A stretch of DNA of 64,000 nt from Actinosynnema sp. ALI-1.44 (GCF_001984155.1 NZ_MTQO01000053.1:248001-312000); one strand, 5' to 3'. Shown: positions 14,944-29,249, numbered from the stretch's first letter. Numbers and translations are program-made. The notes: generated by a model not told the origin, from the sequence alone.

Positions 14944-15852
14944 CTACTCCCGCTCGGCCAACGTGACCTCCAGGCCGCCCGCGAGGTCGGCGGAGACGTT
15001 GTAGACGAACGCCGCGACGGTGGCCAACGCGCTGAACAGCACGATGTTCACCGCACCGATGATCGCCGCGACACCGAACACCCGGCCCGCGCTGATCAGG
15101 GGTTCCGCCGCGTTGTTCGCGTTGGCCGAGAACAGCTCGTTGGCCGTGCCGTTGACCTTGTCCCAGACGCCCATGCCGTCCAGCACCGCGTACAGCACAC
15201 CGACTGCCACCAGCCAGACGAAGAACAGCGCCACGCCGAGCACCAGCGACAGCTTCAGCACCGACCACGGGTCGAAGCGCTTGATCTGCAGGTTCGCCCG
15301 ACGGGGGCCACGGCCCGGACGGCGCAGTGCGCTGGGCGGAGCCGTGCCCGCGCGTTGTGTCGCTCCTGCCATGCCCGGCACCGCACTGTTCGATGTGCCG
15401 AGGTTCACAGTGGTCCTGGCCGGTGCTCCCGGTGCCGGTTGCGGCCCGGTCTGGTGCAGACCGACCGGCGGGTACTCGCCGAGTGCCCGCGGTGCCGCCG
15501 TCCCGGTCACGACCGGGCGCGGCATGTTCACGGTCTTCTCGTCGACCAGGCTCGGCCTGGTCGACTGGTCCGAGGGCTGCGCCGGTGGTGCCGGATCCGC
15601 CACCGGTTCGGGTTCCGGTTCCGGGTCCGGGTACTGGGCGTCACTGGTGACGCGCTGCCATGGCGGCGGCGCGCCGTTCGTGTCCTCCTCGGCCACCACC
15701 GGGTGTTTGATGGTGGTCTCGGTCTTCTCACCCTGCCCGTTGGGCTCCTGCCCCGGCTGTGTGGCCGGCTCTGAACGGTTAGCCGTGGACACCGTGGACG
15801 TCGGGTCGACGTTCACATCCTGCGTCTTGTCCGTTCCCTCGGGGGGTGTCAC
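14944..15852 (-). CDS. DUF3566 transmembrane protein
   Basis: 302 residues. The first ~190 are disordered and Pro/Thr/Glu-rich. The last ~110 form the DUF3566 domain, starting LQIKRFDPWSVLKLSL and containing two membrane helices with a loop between. The gene follows gyrA by 43 bp, as Rv0007 does in mycobacteria, and is probably in the gyrB-gyrA transcript. The long disordered region is a plausible phosphorylation target of Ser/Thr kinases. Function unknown. Confidence 0.92.
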   Translation of the reverse strand: MTPPEGTDKTQDVNVDPTSTVSTANRSEPATQPGQEPNGQGEKTETTIKHPVVAEEDTNGAPPPWQRVTSDAQYPDPEPEPEPVADPAPPAQPSDQSTRPSLVDEKTVNMPRPVVTGTAAPRALGEYPPVGLHQTGPQPAPGAPARTTVNLGTSNSAVPGMAGATQRAGTAPPSALRRPGRGPRRANLQIKRFDPWSVLKLSLVLGVALFFVWLVAVGVLYAVLDGMGVWDKVNGTANELFSANANNAAEPLISAGRVFGVAAIIGAVNIVLFSALATVAAFVYNVSADLAGGLEVTLAERE

Positions 15853-15895
15853 GAGCTGATCCTCGTCTCCTCGTCGGCGGTGTCCCGCGCTTCAC

Positions 15896-18442
<2,547 letters not shown>

Positions 18443-18488
18443 GGCTCTTCTCTCTGGCTACCCGGTGTGAAGGTCTGCTGTGGACGGA

Positions 18489-20531
<2,043 letters not shown>

Positions 20532-20575
20532 CTACTGGTAGAGCTCGTCAGAACCGCCCTTAGGACACCTCTAGA

Positions 20576-20584
20576 TTGTCCACA
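20576..20584. promoter_or_regulatory. DnaA box upstream of gyrB
   Basis: TTGTCCACA, the actinobacterial DnaA-box consensus, in the 177-bp gap between gyrB and dciA. A candidate gyrB -10 (TAGGAT on the minus strand) lies nearby at about 20530. Confidence 0.55.
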
Positions 20585-20645
20585 GACGTCATACCGTGAA
20601 GTTCGGCGGGTGCGACCGGCCGGAAGACAGGTTCAGGCGCTCAGG

Positions 20646-21332
20646 TTAGCCGTAAGTGTCACGTGGCCCACGTCCGGCCACGTGCCTCGGCCCGTACCGC
20701 CAGCTGGGTGCCGCGGGGCCGTGCACCTTCAGTCGTTTGACCACTCCGTCACCCACACCTTTGGCGATCTTCGCCAGCAGTTGGCGCTGCAGCAACCGCA
20801 GCTGTGTCGCCCATGCGGTTGAAGACGCCTGCACGGTCAGCTCGCCGTCGCGCAACGTCAGCGGCTTGGCGTGCTCGGCGATCTCCGCCCCGACGATGGC
20901 GGTCCACCTGCCGAACACCTCGCCGTTGGCCAGCTGGCCGTTCCACCCGCGTTCAGCTGCGATTTTACCCAGAAGTGCGCCGAATTTCTGCGGATCCCGG
21001 CTGTCGGCTCCGGCTCCTGACCAGCGACGACGCTTGCGTGACCCGGTGTGCGGGACCTTGCCCTTCGCCGACTGCGCCTTGCGCTTGTTCCCGGCCGCTT
21101 CCTTGGCCGCCTGCAGCGCCGCACGGGCGAGGTCCGAGCCACGCAGAACACGGTCACCTTCGGTTCCGCCATTCCCCGATAGAGGGGGCTCAGTGGGCGA
21201 AATGTCCGAGTTAGCCGCCTGTAGACCGCTCGTGGTCACTGTGTTATCCACACTATCCACAGAGTTGTCCCCAGTTGTGGGGCCGGTCACACCACTAGGG
21301 GTGATCTTCGGTTGCTGATCGTCATCCCGCAC
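20646..21332 (-). CDS. dciA: DciA-family (DUF721) replication protein
   Basis: 228 residues. DciA proteins load or assist the replicative helicase in bacteria without DnaC/DnaI. The C-terminal DUF721 domain spans about 120-210 and includes [22 protein letters not shown] and the [25 protein letters not shown] block; the first ~100 residues are disordered. GTG 21332 is chosen; it overlaps recF's stop by 11 bp, as in other actinobacterial recF-dciA-gyrB operons. The 5' part contains three clustered DnaA-box-like sites. Confidence 0.88.
   Translation of the reverse strand: MRDDDQQPKITPSGVTGPTTGDNSVDSVDNTVTTSGLQAANSDISPTEPPLSGNGGTEGDRVLRGSDLARAALQAAKEAAGNKRKAQSAKGKVPHTGSRKRRRWSGAGADSRDPQKFGALLGKIAAERGWNGQLANGEVFGRWTAIVGAEIAEHAKPLTLRDGELTVQASSTAWATQLRLLQRQLLAKIAKGVGDGVVKRLKVHGPAAPSWRYGPRHVAGRGPRDTYG
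21244..21273. promoter_or_regulatory. DnaA-box cluster inside dciA
   Basis: TTATCCACA (21244-21252, perfect consensus), CTATCCACA (21253-21261, adjacent with no spacing) and TTGTCCCCA (21265-21273). They lie within the disordered N-terminal coding region and encode Ser-Val-Asp repeats. Confidence 0.6.
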
Positions 21333-22482
21333 GGTGTACCTCCCCGTCCGCGACCGAGAACCTCGTCCCGGCCAACTCGCCGGGCACATCCTCCGCCACC
21401 GCGGCCGTGATCAGGACCTGTTCGGCGGCCGCGGCCACTTCGGCGAGTCGCGACCGGCGGCGCCGGTCCAGTTCGGCGAAGACGTCGTCCAGCACGAGCA
21501 CCGGCTCGGATCCTTCGGCCCGCAGCAGTTCGTAGGCCGCCAACCGAAGGGCCAGCGCGTACGACCACGACTCGCCGTGACTCGCGTACCCCTTGGCGGG
21601 AGCCTCCCCCAGGACCAGTTCGAGCTCGTCGCGATGCGGTCCGACGAGACTGACACCACGTTCCAGTTCCTGCGACCGGTTCGCTGCCATCGCCGCGAGC
21701 AACGAGTCCGTCACCGCGTCCGGGTCAGCGCGCTCACCACCGTGCACCCCGTAACCCGGTTCGAGGTTGTCCGCGATCGACGACTTGTACGCGATGGTCG
21801 CGGGGCTACCGGAATCGCTTCCCGCAACCCCCGCGTACGCGGCCAGTACATGCGGCGCCAGGTCCGCGACGAGATCGAGCCGTGCGGCGAGCAGCTGCCC
21901 ACCGTGCGTCGCGAGGTGACCGTCCCACACGTCCAGCGTCGCGATGTCGCCTTTCGACCCGGCACGACGCGCGGCACCGGACGACTTGAGCAACGCGTTG
22001 CGTTGCCGCAACACTCTTTCGTAGTCCGAGCGGACACCGGCGTACCTCGGCGCGCGCAACACGAGCAAGTCGTCGAGGAACCGACGGCGCTCACCGGGAT
22101 CGCCGCGCACCAACGCCAGATCCTCCGGCGCGAACAACACAGTGCGCAGAATCCCGAGCACGTCACGGGGCCGGGGCACGGGTCCACGGTTCACGCGGGC
22201 ACGATTCGCTTTGCCCGCCGTGATCTCCAGTTCGATCGTGAGCTCGCGGCCTTCGTTGACGACCGCGGTGCGCACCACCGCGCGCTGGGCACCGTGCCGG
22301 ATCATCGGCGCGTCCGCCGACACCCGGTGCGAGCCAAGCGTTGCGGTGTAACCGATTGCCTCGACCAAGTTGGTCTTGCCCTGGCCGTTCGCGCCGACGA
22401 GCACGCACGGCCCGGGTTCGAAGGTCAGGTCCGCCTGCTTCCACGACCGGAAGTCGACGACCTGCAGCTGCCGGACGTACAC
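21322..22482 (-). CDS. recF: DNA repair and recombination protein RecF
   Basis: 386 residues; SMC-like ATPase that acts with RecO/RecR at stalled forks and gaps. Walker A is GANGQGKTN at 31-39, the signature region lies in the middle, and Walker B is [12 protein letters not shown] near 325. The GTG start at 22482 directly abuts the gnd stop (22483-22485), so translation is coupled. It is in the conserved order dnaN-gnd-recF-dciA-gyrB. Confidence 0.97.
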   Translation of the reverse strand: MYVRQLQVVDFRSWKQADLTFEPGPCVLVGANGQGKTNLVEAIGYTATLGSHRVSADAPMIRHGAQRAVVRTAVVNEGRELTIELEITAGKANRARVNRGPVPRPRDVLGILRTVLFAPEDLALVRGDPGERRRFLDDLLVLRAPRYAGVRSDYERVLRQRNALLKSSGAARRAGSKGDIATLDVWDGHLATHGGQLLAARLDLVADLAPHVLAAYAGVAGSDSGSPATIAYKSSIADNLEPGYGVHGGERADPDAVTDSLLAAMAANRSQELERGVSLVGPHRDELELVLGEAPAKGYASHGESWSYALALRLAAYELLRAEGSEPVLVLDDVFAELDRRRRSRLAEVAAAAEQVLITAAVAEDVPGELAGTRFSVADGEVHRAG

Positions 22483-23397
22483 CTACGCCTGCGTGCTGCC
22501 GGATCCCGAACTCGGTCCGGCTTTCTGCACCGCGTGCCCGCCGAACTGCGCGCGCAGTGAGGCAACCGCCCGCATCGCGGGCGAATCCGGTTGCCGCGAA
22601 GCGAAACGCGCGAACAGCGCGGCCGAGATGACCGGCGCCGGAACCGCGTTGTCGATCGCCTCGGCCACCGTCCACCGGCCTTCGCCGGAGTCCTCGACGT
22701 AGCCGCGCAGGTCGTCGAGCTCGGGGTCGGAGTCGAGCGCACGCACCAACAAGTCGAGCAACCACGACCGCACAACGGTTCCGCGCTGCCACGCCTTGAT
22801 CACCGCGGGCACGTCCTCGACGATCTTGGCGGTGTCGAGGAGTTCGAAGCCTTCGGCGTACGCCTGCATCAAGCCGTACTCGATGCCGTTGTGCACCATC
22901 TTCGCGTAGTGCCCCGCACCGATGGGGCCCGCGTGCGCGAAGCCCTCCTCGCGCGGGCCTTCCGGCCGCAGCGTGTCGAAGATCGGCAGCATCCGCTCGA
23001 CGTCCTCGGCCGTGCCGCCGACCATCAGGCCGTAGCCGTTCTCCAGACCCCAGACGCCGCCGGACACACCGACATCCAGGTAGTGGATGCCCTTCTCGGC
23101 GAGCTTCGCGGCGTTGGCCTGGTCCTCGGTGTACTTCGAGTTGCCGCCGTCGATCACCAGATCGCCTTGGGACAGCAGCGATCCGAGCTCCTCGACGGTC
23201 TGCCTGGTCGGCTCGCCCGCCGGGACCATCACCCAGACCGCGCGCGGCGCCTCGAGCCTGCCGACCAGATCGGCGAGCGATTCGGCGTCGGTCACGTCCG
23301 GGTTGCGGTCGTAGCCGATTACGTCGTGACCGCCTTTGCGAAGGCGCTCGCGCATGTTGAAACCCATTCGGCCAAGACCGACGAGCCCGAGCTGCAC
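22483..23397 (-). CDS. gnd: 6-phosphogluconate dehydrogenase (decarboxylating), short NAD-type
   Basis: 304 residues; oxidises 6-phosphogluconate to ribulose 5-phosphate. The Rossmann motif GLGRMG is near 7-12, the substrate block DVGVSGGVWGLENG near 108-121, and GHYAKMVHNGIEYG at 162-175 holds the catalytic Lys166. It is the short, NAD-preferring (YqeC/GndA-like) form rather than the ~470-residue NADP form. It lies between dnaN and recF, as in streptomycetes and many Pseudonocardiales. Confidence 0.95.
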   Translation of the reverse strand: MQLGLVGLGRMGFNMRERLRKGGHDVIGYDRNPDVTDAESLADLVGRLEAPRAVWVMVPAGEPTRQTVEELGSLLSQGDLVIDGGNSKYTEDQANAAKLAEKGIHYLDVGVSGGVWGLENGYGLMVGGTAEDVERMLPIFDTLRPEGPREEGFAHAGPIGAGHYAKMVHNGIEYGLMQAYAEGFELLDTAKIVEDVPAVIKAWQRGTVVRSWLLDLLVRALDSDPELDDLRGYVEDSGEGRWTVAEAIDNAVPAPVISAALFARFASRQPDSPAMRAVASLRAQFGGHAVQKAGPSSGSGSTQA

Positions 23398-23413
23398 GGT
23401 GTTCTCCCCTGGA

Positions 23414-24550
23414 TCAACCCGGCAGGCGCACGGGCATGAGCAAGTACAGGTACCCGGCGACGACTTCGCCGTTCTCGTCGACCGGCTTGATCAGCGCAGG
23501 CCGGTTCGGGGTCGTGAAGGACAGTTCGGCGCGGTCGGTGTGCAACGCGCCAAGGCCGTCCTGCAGGTAACCCGGGTTGAAGGCGATGGTGACCGGTTCG
23601 CCTTCGTACTGCACGGGCAGCTCTTCCTCGGCGCTGCCTTCGTCATCGCCGCCTGCCGACAGCTTCAGGCCGCCGCCGGTGAACTCGAGCCGGACCTGGG
23701 TTCCGCGCTCGGCGACGAGCGACACGCGCTTGATCGCCTCGACGAGCGGGGACACCTCGATGATCGCGTTCGACGTCTGCTCGGTCGGCAGCAACTGGCG
23801 GTAGCGCGGGAACTCCGCGTCGAGCAAGCGGGTGGTCGCTCGGCGGCCGGTACCCGACAGACCGAGCAGGCCGTCACTCGACGACAACGCGAGCTCGACC
23901 GTCTTGCCCGCGGTGCCCAACGACTTGGCCGCGTCGGCAAGCGTTCGCGCGGGCACGAGCACCGCCGCGTCCTCGACGTCGCCGGACGGCTTCCACGTGA
24001 ACTCGCGCATCGCCAACCGGAACCGGTCGGTGGCTACGAGGGTGAGCGTCTCGCCACTGATCTCGACGCGGACGCCGGTCAGCATGGGGAGCGTGTCGTC
24101 GCGGCCCGCCGCGATCGCGACCTGGGCGACCGCCTGACCGAACACCTCACCGGCGAGCTCGCCCGCGTGCGGCGGCATCGGCGGCAGCTGCGGGTAGTCC
24201 TCGACCGGCATGGTCGGCAGGCTGAACCGCGCGCTGCCGCAGGTGATCGACACACGGGCGCCGTCGACCGCGATCTCGACCGGCTGGTTCGGCAGCGCCT
24301 TCGTGATGTCGGCGAGCAGTCGTCCGGACACGAGGGTGCGGCCGCCGTCGGCGATCGTCGCCGGGACACCGACCGTCGCGGACACCTCGTAGTCGAAACC
24401 GGAGATGGTCAGTGCTTCGCCTTCGGCGTCCGGCGAGCCTGCGTCAAGCAGAACACCGCCAAGGACGGGGACGGGTGGCCTGGACGGGAGGCTGCGCGCG
24501 ACCCAGGCGACGGCGTCGGCGAGACCGTCGCGCTCGACGCGGATCTTCAT
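23414..24550 (-). CDS. dnaN: DNA polymerase III beta clamp
   Basis: 378-residue sliding clamp. Three structural repeats are recognisable; the start [17 protein letters not shown] and the C-terminal [11 protein letters not shown] (the MPVRL hydrophobic pocket edge) are typical. The ATG at 24550 is supported by AAAGGA 7 bp upstream. The frame stays open far upstream into oriC, but that extension has no clamp sequence and carries DnaA boxes, so it is not coding. The promoter should lie in the AT-richer stretch about 24700-24760. Confidence 0.98.
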   Translation of the reverse strand: MKIRVERDGLADAVAWVARSLPSRPPVPVLGGVLLDAGSPDAEGEALTISGFDYEVSATVGVPATIADGGRTLVSGRLLADITKALPNQPVEIAVDGARVSITCGSARFSLPTMPVEDYPQLPPMPPHAGELAGEVFGQAVAQVAIAAGRDDTLPMLTGVRVEISGETLTLVATDRFRLAMREFTWKPSGDVEDAAVLVPARTLADAAKSLGTAGKTVELALSSSDGLLGLSGTGRRATTRLLDAEFPRYRQLLPTEQTSNAIIEVSPLVEAIKRVSLVAERGTQVRLEFTGGGLKLSAGGDDEGSAEEELPVQYEGEPVTIAFNPGYLQDGLGALHTDRAELSFTTPNRPALIKPVDENGEVVAGYLYLLMPVRLPG

Positions 24551-25410
24551 GGAGGTCCTTTCAGACTCGACCTGTTGATCCCCGGAGTGACTCACCTCGA
24601 GGTGCAGAGGGTCCAACCGTACGGCGTGCCGGGCGGTCCCGTCATCCGGGGCTTGGCCCGTCGGCTTTTGTCGGGAGCCAGTTGTCCTCAGCCATCCACG
24701 CCCCCTGTTTTTGTTCTGTTGATTCCTTGAAGAGAGCAAAACAGTGACAGAGATAAGTCCTGTGGGTTGTGTGGATACACGCCGTCCGCCCAGGTCCAGC
24801 GCCGCGTCCGGCTGTGGAAGACCACGGGATGTGATCGGTGGATAGACCCGATCGGCGGTGTACAACTCTCGACCGGCCGCCATCCGTCCACACAATGCGC
24901 CAGTTGTCCACAGGCTCATCCCCAGATGTGGGTCGATCCATGCCCAGGGGGTGTGAATGGCGAGAAGTGACGCGAATCGCCCCGTCGGGTGATGCCGAGC
25001 GGCCCTCGGCGGGCCTTCTGGCCAGTTTCTGGGGCTGTGGACAACTCTCCACAGCCCCAGAAAAGTTCGTCGCCCGAGCGATCCGCACCGTGCCCCCGCG
25101 CGCCGCGCATCATCGACTCCGCCCAGGTCAGAGCAACGCGGACACGCGGAGCCTACCGACGAGCACCTGCCCGGCCGGAGATCCGGGTGCGTACTCGACC
25201 CGTGTCGGCCGATTTCGGGTTTTCCCTGCTCAGGCCGCATACCGCTGATCGAATCGACGGCGGGCGCGACGGTTTCACAACAGCGGCTCGGAGCGGGCGT
25301 CGGCGTCGCGAAATCGTGGATGATCTTGGTCGATCCTGTGGATGAGTCGACGATCGGGCCTGGTCGAAGCCAACCACAGCGATGTCCACACCTGTGGATA
25401 ACTCGGATGC
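24551..25410. other. Replication origin oriC (DnaA-box cluster)
   Basis: Non-coding spacer next to dnaN. DnaA-box matches include TTGTCCTCA (24682), TGTGGATAC (24770), TGTGGAAGA (24813), CCGTCCACA (24884), TTGTCCACA (24904, consensus), TGTGGACAA (25036) with CTCTCCACA (25045), TGTGGATGA (25337), ATGTCCACA (25382) and TGTGGATAA (25393, consensus). The stretch 24701-24757 is the most AT-rich of the spacer and is a candidate unwinding site, near the dnaN promoter. The location between dnaN and dnaA is the usual actinobacterial oriC site. Confidence 0.9.
25026..25063. other. Perfect 16-bp-arm hairpin with opposed DnaA boxes in oriC
   Basis: Left arm TTTCTGGGGCTGTGGA (25026-25041), loop CAACTC, right arm TCCACAGCCCCAGAAA (25048-25063). 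The arms are perfectly complementary. DnaA boxes TGTGGACAA and CTCTCCACA face each other inside it. Its ends also match the TTTCTG/CAGAAA ends of the array further right. Confidence 0.85.
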
Positions 25411-25490
25411 CCCGCGATCGGTCCACGAGACCCACCAGAGCCGGATTTCCAGGTGGCCGGGGCGGCGCGGTGTCGGCCGAACGCCGGAAG

Positions 25491-26249
25491 TTTTCTCCCA
25501 GACCAGGTCAGTTGGACCGGGCGCCCTGGCAGAAAAGCCGCGGGTCCGGCGGGCCGGACTCCGGGCGGCCGAGTGGTCGGCGCCGCGAGTCGTGATCTTT
25601 CTGGACGGGGTGGTCGCCTCGACCGAAGGGGTGGCGGAGAAACCCAGGCGGCGGTGGAGCTCGTGGCGCGATGCTTTCTGGACGTGGGAGTGACCTGGGC
25701 CGAGCGACCTGGCAGAAAGGATCCGGCGGCGTCCGCACCGGCGGCAGCCGGGGCAGGCGGTGCGGTGCGACGTGGGATCCGGAGCCGATCTTTCTGCAGA
25801 GCCGGTGGGCCGGGGCGTCCGGGGTCGGCAGAAACCTCCCGGCGCGGGCGTCGCGGAGTTCCCCTGTCCGAAGGACTAAGGCCGGGCCGGTGATCGGCCG
25901 AAGATCATGGGGCGGAGCGCGGGCCGCCGCCGGGTGCGCCCGGTGCCAGGAGTTCCGGCTGGCCGCGCCGCCTGGCCCTCAGGCCGTGCACCGGAAGGTT
26001 TCTCCGACAGCGGGGTGGCTCAGGCTCGGACCCTTCCCAGAAAGATGTCGACGCTGCCGGGCGAGGTCGGAGCCCCACCCGAGCATCGCGGACCGCCGCA
26101 GCGCGTCCGAAGTCCTGGCAAGCGTTTGCGCCGGGCCTTGGGTGCCGAAACCGGAGCGGGATGCCGAGGTGGGGTGAACGGACGCGGCCCGGACAGCGGT
26201 CGCGGAGTTTTCTGGGTGGGTGGCTGGGCTCAGGGACGGCGCCAGAAAA
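25491..26249. repeat. Array of ~45-bp elements with inverted TTTCT...AGAAA ends
   Basis: Six elements: 25491-25536, 25598-25642, 25674-25719, 25791-25834, 25999-26043 and 26208-26249 (lengths 46, 45, 46, 44, 45, 42). Each begins TTTCT or TTTTCT and ends AGAAA or AGAAAA. The best arms are TTTTCTGG/CCAGAAAA (sixth) and TTTCTGC/GCAGAAA (fourth). A seventh, degenerate TTT...AAA pair lies at 26124-26149. Start-to-start distances are 107, 76, 117, 208 and 209, so they fit a loose period near 100. The interior is GC-rich and poorly conserved. No gene is credible in this spacer. Confidence 0.75.
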
Positions 26250-26328
26250 GGTCGCGACAGGCGGGGCGGAGCGGACCGGTCACCCCCGGACGGAGCAGAG
26301 GCCGGCCATGGCTGTTCCGGCCATGCGA

Positions 26329-26355
26329 AACGGGCAGGCGCGTGGCCTGCCCGTT
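26329..26355 (-). terminator. dnaA terminator hairpin
   Basis: Perfect 11-bp stem AACGGGCAGGC / GCCTGCCCGTT with a 5-base loop, 12 bp after the dnaA stop. Read on the minus strand it is followed by TTTCG-like sequence, a weak T-run. Confidence 0.7.
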
Positions 26356-26366
26356 GGCGGGGGTGT

Positions 26367-27911
26367 TCAGCCGCGGGCGCGCTGCTTGATCCGGGAGGTG
26401 AGTTCCTGGACCTGGTCGTAGGTCCGGCGGCGCTCGGCCATCTCCTTGCGGATCTTCTTCTCCGCGTGCATCACGGTGGTGTGGTCGCGGCCGCCGAAGG
26501 TCTGGCCGATCTTCGGCAGGGACAGGTCGGTCAGCTCCCGGCACAGGTACATCGAGATCTGCCTCGACTGCGCCAGCGCCTTCGTCTTGCCAGGCCCGCA
26601 GAGGTCCTCGATCGTCACTCCGAAGAACTCCGCGGTCACCGCCATGATCGTCGGGGCGCTGATCTCCGGGACCTGCGAGTCCGGGATCAGGTCGCGCAGG
26701 ACGATCTCGGTGAGACCCAGGTCGACCGGTTGGCGGTTGAGCGACGCGAACGCCGTGACGCGGATCAGCGCGCCCTCGAGCTCCCGGATGTTGGCCTCGA
26801 TCCGGGCCGCGATGAACTCCAGCACCTCGGCGGGGACGTTCAGCCGGTCCTGTGCCGCCTTCTTGCGGAGGATCGCGATGCGGGTCTCCAGCTCGGGCGG
26901 CTGGATGTCGGTGATCAGGCCCCACTCGAAGCGGGTGCGCAGCCGGTCTTCCAGGGTTTCCAGCCGTTTGGGCGGCCGGTCGCTCGAGACCACGATCTGC
27001 TTGTTCGCGTTGTGCAGCGTGTTGAAGGTGTGGAAGAACTCCTCCTGGGTTCCTTCCTTGCCCTCCAGGAACTGGATGTCGTCGACCAGCAGGATGTCGA
27101 TGTCCCGGTAGCGGCGCTGGAAGGCGACCTTGCGGTCGTCGCGCAGCGAGTTGATGAAGTCGTTGGTGAATTCCTCAGTCGACACGTACCGCACGCGCAT
27201 GCCGGGGAACAGCCGTTGCGCGTAGTGCCCGACCGCGTGCAACAAGTGCGTCTTGCCCAGTCCCGACTCGCCCCAGATGAACAGCGGGTTGTACGCGCGG
27301 GCCGGCGCTTCGGCGACGGCGACGGCAGCGGCGTGCGCGAAGCGGTTGGAGGCGCCGATCACGAACGTGTCGAACGTGTACTTCTCGTTCAGCCGGGTCT
27401 TGGACGTCTGCGGCTGCGCCGGTGCGGTGAACGGCTGGCCCACCGCGGCGGGCTGCTTGCCGTTGAACGTCGGCCAGACTTCCCGCGCCGTGGCGAGCGC
27501 GTCGCCTTCTTCGTCGACCTCGTCGCTGTCGGTGTCCGTGCCGAGATCGATCTCCGCGACGGGGACCGGGCCGGGCGCGGCCATCGGCGCGCTCACGCCC
27601 ACCGGCTCGACCGGCTGGACGGGTGGCGCCACGGCCGGGGTCGGTGAGCCGACAGTGTCCACTTTCACAGCGAGGGAGATGGCGCGGCCGAGCCTCCGGG
27701 ACAGCGCGTCGGTGATCGGTTCGCGCAGCGCGCGCTCGATCGCCTCCTTGGCGAAGTCGCTCGGCGCGGCCAGCAGCGCCGTTCCGTCAAGCAGACCGAT
27801 CGGCCTCGTCACCCGCATCCACGCCTGTTGCTGGCGCGACAGGATCCCGGCAGACAGCTCCCGGACGACTTGCTCCCATACGAGACCGAAGTTGATCTGG
27901 TGCTCGGACAC
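26367..27911 (-). CDS. dnaA: Chromosomal replication initiator DnaA
   Basis: 514 residues. Domain I (about 1-90) is the helicase/DnaA contact. Domain II is a long Pro/Ala/acidic linker (about 90-175). Domain III is AAA+ with Walker [10 protein letters not shown] near 215 and Walker [10 protein letters not shown] near 273. Domain IV is the DNA-binding part, with [13 protein letters not shown] near the end. The GTG at 27911 has a purine-rich AGGGGAGGGGAG site upstream. Transcription is away from rpmH; DnaA boxes in the upstream gap suggest autoregulation. Confidence 0.98.
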   Translation of the reverse strand: MSEHQINFGLVWEQVVRELSAGILSRQQQAWMRVTRPIGLLDGTALLAAPSDFAKEAIERALREPITDALSRRLGRAISLAVKVDTVGSPTPAVAPPVQPVEPVGVSAPMAAPGPVPVAEIDLGTDTDSDEVDEEGDALATAREVWPTFNGKQPAAVGQPFTAPAQPQTSKTRLNEKYTFDTFVIGASNRFAHAAAVAVAEAPARAYNPLFIWGESGLGKTHLLHAVGHYAQRLFPGMRVRYVSTEEFTNDFINSLRDDRKVAFQRRYRDIDILLVDDIQFLEGKEGTQEEFFHTFNTLHNANKQIVVSSDRPPKRLETLEDRLRTRFEWGLITDIQPPELETRIAILRKKAAQDRLNVPAEVLEFIAARIEANIRELEGALIRVTAFASLNRQPVDLGLTEIVLRDLIPDSQVPEISAPTIMAVTAEFFGVTIEDLCGPGKTKALAQSRQISMYLCRELTDLSLPKIGQTFGGRDHTTVMHAEKKIRKEMAERRRTYDQVQELTSRIKQRARG

Positions 27912-27984
27912 CTGGCGGGCTCCCCTCCCCTCGTACTTGTGAATCGCGGGCGTGGCCGCTGCCCGAGGTCACCCGAACCGCAGG

Positions 27985-28005
27985 GCATCCACAGGGTTGT
28001 CCACA
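27985..28005. promoter_or_regulatory. DnaA boxes upstream of dnaA
   Basis: GCATCCACA (27985-27993) and consensus TTGTCCACA (27997-28005), spaced by 3 bp, in the 476-bp dnaA-rpmH gap about 80 bp before the dnaA start. They are candidates for DnaA autoregulation. The rest of the gap (28006-28387) holds the rpmH promoter region and nothing else I can name. Confidence 0.6.
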
Positions 28006-28218
28006 ACTGTGCACGAAGATACGGCGTAGCGCAGCGAAGCCCTTATCGGTTCAACGTACCGAGTGGCGGGACGCGACACGGCGAGGCTCCCACTTCCCCG
28101 TGTGACAAACCGGAAGCCGCACGCTAACAAGCGCCGCCCTCGCCCACAAGACGTGCCCGTCCCCAGCGCGCCGAGTGGCGGCGTGTCGCGGTCGAACGCG
28201 GTTAGGCGGACCCGGATT

Positions 28219-28246
28219 TTGCCGCCGGACGCGGGGTGCGTACCCT
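28219..28246 (+). promoter_or_regulatory. Candidate rpmH promoter
   Basis: TTGCCG (-35-like, 28219-28224) and TACCCT (-10-like, 28241-28246) with 16-bp spacing, about 140 bp before the rpmH start. It fits an actinobacterial housekeeping promoter, but by eye only. Confidence 0.4.
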
Positions 28247-28387
28247 CGAAAGGTCTCCCGCTAGCGTCGGGTGTGTTCTGCGTGCCCATTCACGCCGTGC
28301 TGGAACACCACGTCGCGACCGGTCCATCGAGGGCCAACCACCAGCTGGGGACACGGGACCTCAAGAACAGACCGGGAGAACCAAGCC

Positions 28388-28531
28388 GTGAGCAAGGGCA
28401 AGCGCACCTTCCAGCCGAACAACCGTCGTCGCGCCAGGACCCACGGGTTCCGGCTGCGGATGCGTACCCGTGCGGGCCGGGCCATCCTGTCGGCTCGTCG
28501 CCGCAAGGGCCGCGCCGAACTGTCGGCCTGA
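28388..28531 (+). CDS. rpmH: 50S ribosomal protein L34
   Basis: 47 residues, very basic, with the family pattern [17 protein letters not shown]...[11 protein letters not shown]...[11 protein letters not shown]. The GTG start at 28388 is preceded by GGGAGAACC. It heads the rpmH-rnpA-yidD-yidC-khpB rightward operon, the universal arrangement beside dnaA. Confidence 0.98.
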   Translation: MSKGKRTFQPNNRRRARTHGFRLRMRTRAGRAILSARRRKGRAELSA

Positions 28532-28547
28532 CAGGCGGCACGGCACC

Positions 28548-28925
28548 GTGCTGCCCGCGACCGCCCGGCTCACGCGTAGTGGCGACTTCGCCCGAGTGAC
28601 CCGGCAAGGTCGACGAGCCGGGCGATCCCGGCTCGTCGTACACGCGGTGCGGGCGACGCAGCCGACAACTGAGACCACGCTGACCCGGACGGGAAACCCC
28701 GTCCGGGTTGGCTTCGTTGTGAGCAAGGCGGTGGGCAACTCGGTGGTTCGCCACCGGGTCACCCGCAGGCTGCGCCACCTTGTGGCCGACCGGCTCGGAA
28801 CTCTCGCCCCTGGCAGCACGTTGGTTGTCCGGGCGCTAGCGCCGGCAGCCTCCGCGTCGAGCGCGGAACTCGCCCAGGATTTCGACGCGGCTGTCCGGCG
28901 GCTGAAGCTGGCGGTGGAACAGTGA
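28548..28925 (+). CDS. rnpA: Ribonuclease P protein component
   Basis: 125-residue protein subunit of RNase P, which matures tRNA 5' ends. The family core [26 protein letters not shown] includes the RNA-contact RNR-type helix. GTG 28548 is chosen because it gives the normal [14 protein letters not shown] start 16 bp after rpmH; the longer in-frame form would overlap rpmH. The stop overlaps the yidD GTG (GTGA). Confidence 0.95.
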   Translation: MLPATARLTRSGDFARVTRQGRRAGRSRLVVHAVRATQPTTETTLTRTGNPVRVGFVVSKAVGNSVVRHRVTRRLRHLVADRLGTLAPGSTLVVRALAPAASASSAELAQDFDAAVRRLKLAVEQ

Positions 28926-29245
28926 CTGAATCCCCTGACGAGAACACGGACGGCGCGCCACGCCGGACCGGGCCTGTCGCGTGGGTTCTGCTGCTTCCCA
29001 TCCACGTGTACCGCAAGGTGATCTCGCCGCTGCTCCCACCCACCTGCCGCTACTACCCCAGCTGCAGCACGTACGCCGTGGAGGCACTGAAGACCCACGG
29101 CGCCATCAAGGGATTGTGGCTCGCAGTCTGGCGGTTGCTGCGGTGCAATCCCTGGAGCAACGGGGGAATCGACCCCGTGCCACCCCGTCGCCCCCGGCGC
29201 AAGCCGTCCGGGACCCCGGCTCACCACAGTTCCGCCGAGGAGTAG
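28922..29245 (+). CDS. yidD: Membrane protein insertion efficiency factor YidD
   Basis: 107 residues. Amphipathic, membrane-associated helper of YidC. The conserved core is [30 protein letters not shown], with the Cys pair, followed by [16 protein letters not shown] and GGIDPVP. The N-terminal ~15 residues are extra and acidic. It overlaps rnpA by 4 bp and ends 4 bp before yidC. Confidence 0.96.
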   Translation: MTESPDENTDGAPRRTGPVAWVLLLPIHVYRKVISPLLPPTCRYYPSCSTYAVEALKTHGAIKGLWLAVWRLLRCNPWSNGGIDPVPPRRPRRKPSGTPAHHSSAEE

Positions 29246-29249
29246 TTCC

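Noticed and set aside
23986-24000. parS-like TTCCACGTGAACTC inside dnaN
   Set aside because: Coding sequence with several mismatches; likely chance.
25320-26421. Several 90-170 codon plus-strand frames in the dnaA-dnaN spacer
   Set aside because: Arg/Gly/Ala-rich, no ribosome sites, mutually overlapping in different frames, and interrupted by the inverted-end elements; treated as non-coding.
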